Of a stretch of DNA of 64,000 nucleotides, positions 58,111 to 64,000 are shown in pieces; within the stretch, counting starts at the first letter, position 1, and every line of letters begins with the position of its first letter. A model generated the notes under the pieces. The model made no database searches, had not been told where the DNA came from, and was given only the letters and a program-made list of their open reading frames with translations. A program made the translations under genes and the position numbers. The DNA is from Kamptonema formosum PCC 10802. GTDB lineage: Bacteria > Cyanobacteriota > Cyanobacteriia > Cyanobacteriales > Oscillatoriaceae. Where the stretch lies: assembly GCF_000332335.1 (NCBI RefSeq), contig NZ_KB235948.1, forward strand, positions 4,944,709 to 5,008,708, in the 5' to 3' direction.

Positions 58111-58500
58111 CTAAGTGCGGGAACAGCGCAACTCCAGGCAGGTGCGCAGCATTTTGGGGTCAAACAAAATCGGCAGGAAGTGGATGCTCTTTACTTCTCG
58201 GAAGTAGAAGAGTATGGGGACTGGGGGCCAAAAGATCCGCCAATTTTGCCACTCCTGGTAGGGAAAGCGCCGGAGCAACTTGTCATTTCGGCAGACTTCC
58301 AAGGCGGTTTCGGTGAATTTCAAACGAATGGTGGCAGTCTGGAACAGGAGAAATAGCCCCAGTAGAGCGATGGCGATTGCTGCCAGGGGTTGCACCGGCA
58401 GCAGGGGAATGGCTAGCACCGCTAACACGACCGGCAGCGTATAGCTGGGAGCCAGTTCAACGGTTTGTGCCGATAGGGGAGAGGACGCGGTAGCAGTCAC
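58111..58500 (-). CDS. DUF3119 family protein
   Basis: The 129-residue protein has two hydrophobic helices (LPVVLAVLAIPLLP, AIAIALLGLFLLFQ) and a soluble end with RRFPYQEWQNWRIFW and FYFREVKSIHFLPILFDPK, the DUF3119 signature. The start codon is GTG. It is found in cyanobacteria and plant chloroplasts beside the MlaE permease and DUF3086 gene. Function is unknown. It begins 64 bases after the permease stop. Confidence 0.88.
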   Translation of the reverse strand: MTATASSPLSAQTVELAPSYTLPVVLAVLAIPLLPVQPLAAIAIALLGLFLLFQTATIRLKFTETALEVCRNDKLLRRFPYQEWQNWRIFWPPVPILFYFREVKSIHFLPILFDPKMLRTCLELRCSRT

Positions 58501-58564
58501 AGGCGTTAATCCGGCTTTATGTAAAGTAACCTTTCTCTGCTTTTCATTGTAGAGGGTTAGATCC

Positions 58565-59362
58565 TCACAAGCCCCGGATGACGGCGCTGCCGGTTCCCTG
58601 GAACATCAGCCAGGAGAGAACAAAGTTGAACATGAAGATGGCCAGCAGGGAGGTGACAACTGCGGTGGTGGTGGACTGTCCGACGCCTTTGGCTCCCCCT
58701 GTTGTGGTCAAACCCCAGCTGCAGCCAATGACGGCGATTAAGCCACCGAAGCAGACGGCTTTGATGACGGCGCTGCACAGATCCCAAACATTGAGGAAGC
58801 TGCGGGCGGAATCGATGAAGACTCGTGGGGGGATGCCGTATATGGTGGTTGCGATCAGCATTCCCCCAGCCATGCCGGTGAGCAGGGACAGCACTGTCAA
58901 AACCGGCAGCATGACGCAGCAGGCGAGCGTCCGGGGTATCACCAGGTAATCCACCGGATCGGTTTTGAGGATGTAGAGGGCGTCAATCTGCTCGGTTACT
59001 TTCATGGTGCCGATTTCTGCGGCGAAGGCGGAACCGACGCGACCGGCAATGATCACGGCTGTCAGCACTGGGCCCAGTTCGCGGGTGAGGGAGAGGGCCA
59101 GCACGCCGCCCACCGCCCTCGCTGCGCCAAAGTTGAGAAATTCTCGCGCCACTTGGATGGTGAACACCAAACCGACAAAGGTGGCGGTGAGGAGGGCGAT
59201 CAGCAGGGACTCCGGACCGACGGCTGCCATTTGCTCGAGGGTGTTGCGCCGGTGAATCTTGCCGGCAATCAGGTGCACGATGACTTGGCCTGCGAGAAAA
59301 ATAGCGGCCAGCAAACGCTGCAACCACAATCCCAGGCTGGATCTAGAATTGGTTTCACTCAA
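58565..59362 (-). CDS. MlaE-family ABC transporter permease
   Basis: The 265-residue membrane protein has the MlaE/TGD1 fold: LEQMAAVGPESLLIALL, FVGLVFTIQVAREF, ALSLTRELGPVLTAVIIAGR, GSAFAAEIGTMKVTEQIDAL and the C-terminal GLTTTGGAKGVGQSTTTAVV. Such permeases move phospholipids between membranes; the chloroplast homologue TGD1 imports lipids. The ATPase and substrate-binding partners are not in the window. The start is uncertain: TTG at 59362 (SETNSRSSLGLW fits the family) or TTG at 59380; no ATG is available. Confidence 0.88.
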   Translation of the reverse strand: MSETNSRSSLGLWLQRLLAAIFLAGQVIVHLIAGKIHRRNTLEQMAAVGPESLLIALLTATFVGLVFTIQVAREFLNFGAARAVGGVLALSLTRELGPVLTAVIIAGRVGSAFAAEIGTMKVTEQIDALYILKTDPVDYLVIPRTLACCVMLPVLTVLSLLTGMAGGMLIATTIYGIPPRVFIDSARSFLNVWDLCSAVIKAVCFGGLIAVIGCSWGLTTTGGAKGVGQSTTTAVVTSLLAIFMFNFVLSWLMFQGTGSAVIRGL

Positions 59363-59465
59363 GGGGGGATTATCGCACAACTACAACTTAATTGTGGCAG
59401 AGCCTCCCAGTGTTTGTTCTTTTGGCTATTCCAGAAACGCCACAGTCCCAGTTGAGAGCTTCACC

Positions 59466-59782
59466 GATGGAGTTCCCTTGCTCGGTTGATGGAGCTCAGA
59501 GCTCGACCGATGGAGTTCCCTTGCTCGGTTGATGGAGCTCAGAGCTCGGTTGATGGAACTCTGATCTCGGTTGATGGGCACCCTTGCTCGGGTGATGGAG
59601 CTCAGAGCTCGGGTGATCGAGTTCCGAGCTCGGGTGATGGAGCTCAGAGCTCGACCGATGGAGCTCAGAGCTCGGGTGATGGGCACCCTTGCTCGGTTGA
59701 TGGGCACCCTTGCTCGGTTGATGGAGCTCAGAGCTCGGTTGATGGGCACCCTTGCTCGGTTGATGGGCACCCTTGCTCCAGC
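59466..59782. repeat. 21-22 bp tandem array, about 15 copies
   Basis: Two alternating unit types: GATGGAGCTCAGAGCTCGGTT and GATGGGCACCCTTGCTCGGTT, with some 22-base and variant units. Each holds GAGCTC or TGCTCGG. Long open frames on both strands are artefacts of the 21-base period. Ends merge into unique sequence near 59785. Confidence 0.9.
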
Positions 59783-59944
59783 GGTGGTGGGGCTGGCTCA
59801 TTCTGTGTTCTGGTTTGTGACTCTTTTTTCAGCTGCAACCCACACTACTGCCATATATGGGTTTCATGCGGGTATTGACAAAACTCTCGCAGCTCACCAG
59901 CTAGCAATTATTTTCTGAATGTAACATAATTTTACAAAAAATGC

Positions 59945-59973
59945 TTGACAGCAAAATGGCTGCCCAATAGAAT
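59945..59973 (+). promoter_or_regulatory. Consensus-type sigma70 promoter
   Basis: TTGACA (59945-59950), 17-base spacer, TAGAAT (59968-59973). It is one of the best promoter matches in the window. A short frame with a good ribosome-binding site follows about 75 bases later. Confidence 0.7.
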
Positions 59974-60046
59974 TGTCGTAACAAGAGGCAATGCTTCTCA
60001 TATATCTGGCGCAAAACTTAATCTCGTACAGAAGAGGGCCAATCTA

Positions 60047-60097
60047 ATGACCGCTCCTTTGACCGGGGCAGACTTATTGCTCTGTTGCGATCGCTAG
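60047..60097 (+). pseudogene. 16-residue frame, probably the truncated start of a small cyanobacterial protein
   Basis: MTAPLTGADLLLCCDR with GAAGAGGG about 8 bases upstream and the strong promoter above it. Cyanobacterial small proteins starting MTAPLTG-ELI are known to me, so this may be a truncated relative, ended by a HIP1-containing TAG. Low certainty. Confidence 0.35.
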
Positions 60098-60211
60098 ACG
60101 CGCCCAGAGAAAAGCTTGCAGCAATTTTTGGGCACAGGTGCTAGGGCATAGGGGATGGGAAAAGTTATACTGGTTCGCTAACATCGAACTTTCGATTTAG
60201 AGAAAAACACT

Positions 60212-60373
60212 ATGGCGGAGGTGAGCGCAGACCTCGAACAGGACATCTGAATTTGGAAGAATAAGGTTTACCGGAGCCATCCCTTGCTCAGTAAGGACGA
60301 CGAGCTGATCGCGCAATACCGGCGCTGGGTTCGCCAGTTCTACAAAGGAGGAGCTAAGGATAGCTCGACCTAG
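60212..60373 (+). pseudogene. C-terminal fragment of a Rieske-type oxygenase
   Basis: The frame reads MAEVSADLEQDI, TGA, IWKNKVYRSHPLLSKDDELI, AQYRRWVRQFY. This IWENK-Y-P-L and YRRW-QFY pattern is the C-terminal end of KshA-like Rieske oxygenases. An in-frame TGA (codon 13) and the missing Rieske domain show it is a remnant. GGAG-type sequences nearby do not form a start. Confidence 0.6.
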
Positions 60374-60523
60374 CATGCGGCACAGGGGAACGAAAACGTG
60401 AGTGAGGCAACTGCTCTCTCGCAAGCCAACTCGTAGAAACAGAAAACCTAAAAAGGCTGTCTCTTGGAATACCCTGGCTTATAGCCGTGGGGAGAATGTC
60501 AATTACTAAGAATAGAAAATGAT

Positions 60524-61807
60524 ATGAAGTTAAAATCCCAGCTAAAGGCTCCCATCTGTTGGATTGCCTTGATGCTCGTAATGTCTGGTGCAAAATGCGG
60601 TGCGGATGTAGAAGTAGGAGTTGACAATAAAACTCTAGATGTTTTAAAACAAGGTATTGAGGAGTTAAGGCGACAGCCGGATCGCGGGGAGGAAACGATG
60701 CTTGCCACAGTTAAATAGTTGGAAGAGTCAAGCAACAAAGTAGCGAAGCAAGTGGCTCAGGAAGTTCGTTCGACCTACAATAGTATCGCTGGGCAAACAG
60801 GCAGTGAATTTTCCTGCCGGTCCGATTTCGTTGTTATACGGCTAGAGCAGCGACTGCAGAAAATTGGGCATAAACTAGATAAGGATCGTTTTCCTGCTCC
60901 TGATATATTACCAGTGATTTGCTCTACTAATTCCTCCGATAGCATTACGTTAGATACCAATTTGTTAGTGTTCTACGGATTCGATTTTCAGGAGGAGTTT
61001 AATCAACCAGACAAACCATTTAATGCCTATGTGCAATATGCAGATGGCACGGGGAAGCAAGCAGTAGGCTTTGTAGCAATTCCTCACAACTATCAGCTTG
61101 TACTGGATCTGCAAAGTCCAGAACTGAAACAGGTTATTCGGGCAATGAACCCAAATAAAGGACCGCAGATCGTACTTGAGTGGGGCGGGCGGAATGTGGG
61201 AGTTAACCCAGATAAACAACGAAATAATCAAGCTGCACTACCAATTATCCTACCGGCACCAGAACCGCCAAAGCCCCTAAAGAGAGATTATGTCGCTGTT
61301 GGCAAGATTGGGCCATTTGGGGGTCCCTATGGTAATTGGACGACGGAGGAAAGATGTCCAACGGGACAGTGGGTGTTAGGTGCTTCGCTGAAGATAGAGC
61401 CAGAACAGAAGACAGGTGATGATACTGCCCTCAATGGTATTTATTTGTTGTGCGGAACAGTTGAAGACAAAGGAAGTGTAACAGAAATATCATCTGGAAC
61501 TGGAGGGTGGGGAGATAAAATAAATGTAGGGAATTGTGGTGATAAGTATGTAACTGGTGTGCAGTTAAGAATTGAAGGACCTCAAGGGAGCGGCGATGAT
61601 ACTGGCGCTGTTGATGCGGAATTTCTGTGTCAAGATGGGAAAAGGTTTGCTTCCTATCGACTTGGTTGGGGGGGATGGTCAAGCTTAAAAACTTGTCCTC
61701 CGGCTTCGGCAATTTGTGGCATAAAGACAAAAGTTGAGCCCCCACAGGGAAAGGGTGATGACACGGCTTTGAATGACGCTGAGTTTACTTGCTGCTCACT
61801 GCCTTGA
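60524..61807 (+). pseudogene. Exported protein with VMO-I (vitelline membrane outer layer protein I)-like domain, interrupted by in-frame TAG
   Basis: One frame spans 427 sense positions, except for TAG at 60716-60718 (codon 65). The first 64 codons give a signal-like start (KAPICWIALMLVMSGAKCG) and a helix. After the stop come about 200 residues of unknown fold, a PAPEPPKP linker, then a VMO-I-type domain (about 263-427) with three repeats, each carrying GDDTALNG or GDDTG and W/CP motifs (WTTEERCPTGQWVLGASLKI, GWGDKINVGNCG, GWSSLKTCPPASAICGIKTKVE). VMO-I folds as a beta-prism and is best known from animals. The gene is AT-richer than its neighbours, a sign of transfer. TAG may replace CAG (Gln), or the second part may be translated separately. 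Whether it is functional is unresolved. Confidence 0.65.
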
Positions 61808-61975
61808 AAAGGGGAGATATCAATAAATTTGTTGAGTGCGGTTCAGAGCAGTTGCCGACAGGGGCGCTGGATCATAGAAAATTTTCAGCCAGCTTTTAGC
61901 GCCCTCTCTTATAAAGAGTCTCTTAGAGGCAGGGCATATCTGCAAAAAAACGCCACACTCCCCCCGCACCCCCTG

Positions 61976-62014
61976 TACAAAAAAACCGGGTAACTTCGGC
62001 GAAACCCGGTTTTT
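61976..62014. terminator. Bidirectional terminator between VMO-I-like gene and ppx
   Basis: Stem AAACCGGG/CCCGGTTT with loop TAACTTCGGCGAAA and T-runs on both strands (seven T on the minus strand, five on the plus). Confidence 0.85.
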
Positions 62015-62054
62015 AAACGAGCGCCAACGTCTTCAAAAAAGCCGGTTTTCCAAC

Positions 62055-63698
62055 TCAGCCAACCGGCACCGGCACCGGCTCCAAGCGAGCCACCAATTTA
62101 ACGCCGTATTCCGCCTCAAACACCGCTTTCTTCTGATCCAAACTCCAGCGCTCTAAAACGCACTCATCCGAGGGCAGTGCCGGCAGAATCCGCAAGTGCA
62201 ATTCTCGCAGCGCCGGACGGAACTCGCACTTCAACCCGGCGATAGCGCCAATTTGCCGCCGGTCGAGCGCCACCGCCAGCCGCAGCAAAGCGCTCAACTG
62301 ACTCACCATCTGCCGGTGCTGTTTGCTAGGCAAGCTCCGGTAGTTTTCGTGCTTTTTCTTCGGCCCACTCTTGCGGTGGTAGCGGGCGATATTCGCCATC
62401 ACTTCTATCTCGGTTTCCGTGTATCCGAGTAGCTCGCCATTGCGAATCAAGTAATACGAGTGTTTGTGGTGAGAAGAGTGACTCACATGCAAGCCGCAGT
62501 TGTGCAAAATCCCAGCCGCCCACAAAAGTTCCCGCTCTTCCGAACTCCAGTTGTGCAAAACGCCCTGAGTTTGGTCAAATAGGTTGAGCGCAAAAGCTGC
62601 CACTCGCTCAGCGGATTCCAGGCTAACTTCGTATTTCTCGGCGATTTTGATTACGCTGCGCTGGCGGACAGAACTCTGGAAGCGCAGCCGGTCTTCAATC
62701 AAACCGTGGGTGAGCATCCAGTCTACTACGATGCCTTCCCGCAGGGAGCGCTCGCAAACCGTCAGCAACTCCACCCCCAGCAGCGTCATGGCTTCCTGTA
62801 AAATTAGAGCGCCGGCTAAAATAATTTCTGACCGCCGGTCTGACATCCCTGGAATTGCCGAACGCTCGGAGTTAGAAAGCTTGCGCAAGCGATTCACCAG
62901 GTTCGACAAGTCTTTGAGGGTGAATTGGAAGCCGGTGAGCGGACTGGGAACCACACCCATCTTTTCGCGGGCGATAATCCCCGCCAAAGTTTCAATTGTC
63001 CCAGATGTGCCCACCAAACGGGGTTGCTCCCCCGGTTGCAAGTGCGCCCGCAACTCGTCAGCCGGTCGTTCCAGCGTACCCCGCACGAACGCTTGCAGGT
63101 ACTGAAACTCGGCATTGCTAATCGGATCGGTGGTGATGAATTCTGCTGTCAGGCGAACTGCGCCCACTTTGGTGCTGCTCAGGGAGCGAGGCTCGTGCCC
63201 ATCCCCTAAAATTAATTCTGTAGAGCCGCCGCCAATATCAATTATAATGTGGGGCTGGCTGTTAAATTCCATCCCCGACAGGACGCCCAGGTAAATTCTC
63301 CGGGCTTCTTCTTGACCGGAGATTAAGCTAACCGACAGACCTAACTCCTCTCGCACCTGCTGCAAAAAGTCTCGCCCGTTGGGAGCCTCGCGCACGGCGC
63401 TAGTCGCCACAGCCACAACCGTTTCCGCATTCAGGCTGTTGGCAATTTCTTGGAAGCGCCGCAGAGTGTCGGTAGCGCGTTTGATTACCGCCGGTTTGAG
63501 GTCGCCAGTTTCTGGACAGCGGTCGCCCAGCCGCACCGTTTCCTTCTCTCTGGCAATAATCGTAAAAGCCGGCAGTTTGGGTTCAATCCGCACCACCACC
63601 ATGTGCAGGGAGTTCGTCCCCAAATCGATGGCAGCGATAATCCGGTCTTGCTCCACAGATGGAGCGGGAATCTTAACTAAAGGAACTGTATTGACCAT
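62055..63698 (-). CDS. Exopolyphosphatase / guanosine pentaphosphate phosphohydrolase family
   Basis: The 547-residue Ppx/GppA enzyme hydrolyses polyphosphate ends or pppGpp. The N-terminal actin-like ATPase fold shows IAAIDLGTNSLHMVVV, VVAVATSAVREAPNG, SGQEEARRIYLGVL, IDIGGGSTELIL and LVGTSGTIETLAGI. The C-terminal HD-type domain carries GILHNCGLHVSHSSHHKHSYY. Such two-domain proteins are the normal cyanobacterial length. The frame continues upstream, but ATG 63698 (MVNTVPLVKI) is the likely start. Which activity dominates can not be read here. Confidence 0.93.
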   Translation of the reverse strand: MVNTVPLVKIPAPSVEQDRIIAAIDLGTNSLHMVVVRIEPKLPAFTIIAREKETVRLGDRCPETGDLKPAVIKRATDTLRRFQEIANSLNAETVVAVATSAVREAPNGRDFLQQVREELGLSVSLISGQEEARRIYLGVLSGMEFNSQPHIIIDIGGGSTELILGDGHEPRSLSSTKVGAVRLTAEFITTDPISNAEFQYLQAFVRGTLERPADELRAHLQPGEQPRLVGTSGTIETLAGIIAREKMGVVPSPLTGFQFTLKDLSNLVNRLRKLSNSERSAIPGMSDRRSEIILAGALILQEAMTLLGVELLTVCERSLREGIVVDWMLTHGLIEDRLRFQSSVRQRSVIKIAEKYEVSLESAERVAAFALNLFDQTQGVLHNWSSEERELLWAAGILHNCGLHVSHSSHHKHSYYLIRNGELLGYTETEIEVMANIARYHRKSGPKKKHENYRSLPSKQHRQMVSQLSALLRLAVALDRRQIGAIAGLKCEFRPALRELHLRILPALPSDECVLERWSLDQKKAVFEAEYGVKLVARLEPVPVPVG

Positions 63699-64000
63699 CC
63701 CCGTAGATCTAGGGTTACAACCCCAGCCCATACTTTCAGATTCAGCATATCTTAAAAGGGGTCTTTTTCCGCTCGGCAGGCGCTTGCTGTCAGGCGTGCT
63801 GCGCTCCGCCAGGGAAAGGGGTGAGGGGTGCGAGGTCCTGTCAGCCCCGGATGCTCCCGGATGAGGCGACCGATATCCTTTTCTGTTTTCTCTCACAATT
63901 CCGGGTGCGAAACCGGCACTAGCTCGCTCCGCAGAAGTCTTGCGCAATGCCTGCCGGCAGCGGGAGCATCTGATTTGTGCACTCCCCCCACCCCCAACCC
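63699..64000. other. Window end, upstream of ppx
   Basis: No gene is supported. The ppx promoter should lie here. A frame extending ppx upstream to 63947 is Arg/Ser/Pro-rich and unconserved. Confidence 0.5.

Larger units (their letters stand above)
59363..60523. other. Repeat- and remnant-filled gap
   Basis: Contains the second 21-bp array, a strong promoter, a 16-residue frame, a Rieske-type fragment and about 130 bases of unassigned sequence at each side. Confidence 0.6.

Noticed and set aside
59466-59782. Possible CRISPR array or coding repeat
   Set aside because: Contiguous 21-22 bp units without spacers; long frames on both strands are periodicity artefacts.

Overview
This window is chromosomal DNA from a cyanobacterium, most likely a filamentous Oscillatoriales-type lineage (Microcoleus/Oscillatoria-like). 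The evidence is the gene content (pipX-pipY-sepF-proC, DUF3086/DUF3119/MlaE cluster, cyanobacterial-type PEP carboxylase, NblB-like HEAT protein), repeated HIP1 octamers (GCGATCGC), heptanucleotide short tandem repeats, and many copies of a palindrome with the core GAAACCCGGTTTCT. Base composition is moderately GC-rich, except around 60.5-61.8 kb, which is visibly AT-richer. No rRNA, tRNA, CRISPR array or intact transposase gene was seen. The lineage call is inference and no alignment was run.

Layout. 0-2.2 kb: repeats, two short TA-flanked elements bracketing a 21-bp tandem array, and a stop-interrupted Rpn-family nuclease gene. 2.3-12.8 kb: a dense signalling block with a 1762-residue kinase/NTPase/GAF/PP2C protein, a GHKL ATPase, a STAS protein, a diguanylate cyclase and a hybrid histidine kinase-receiver-class III cyclase. 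12.9-23.5 kb: HEAT and CBS proteins, a [2Fe-2S] thioredoxin-like protein, an alpha/beta hydrolase, prs, a YqeY-like protein, a second Ser/Thr kinase and bioD. 23.6-31.0 kb: a decay zone with a LamG-type fragment and a 5.5-kb RTX/cadherin-like/FG-GAP gene broken by frameshifts and by a 275-bp miniature element. 31.3-46.3 kb: ppc, an SLH-WD40 exported protein, a 1032-residue membrane protein with seven repeats, a small ORF, a GDSL hydrolase, a site-2 protease and a nucleoside transporter. 46.9-59.4 kb: der, an EcfT/CbiQ-like protein, a TrpE/PabB-family enzyme, pipX-pipY-sepF-proC, hicBA, plsY, DUF3086, DUF3119 and an MlaE permease. 59.4-61.8 kb: a second 21-bp array, gene fragments and an AT-rich gene with a VMO-I-like domain split by an in-frame TAG. 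62.0-63.7 kb: an exopolyphosphatase (ppx/gppA).

How the genes fit together. The 2.3-8.6 kb genes look like a partner-switching circuit (phosphatase, GHKL kinase, STAS target). The next two genes could make c-di-GMP and cAMP and share an N-terminal coiled-coil module. PipX and PipY link to nitrogen/carbon signalling and PLP homeostasis, with SepF (division) and ProC (proline) in the same conserved order. Several breaks (TAA in the Rpn gene, element insertion plus frameshifts in the RTX gene, TAG in the VMO-I-like gene) and two related families of TA-flanked miniature elements show that the accessory parts are being actively reshaped.
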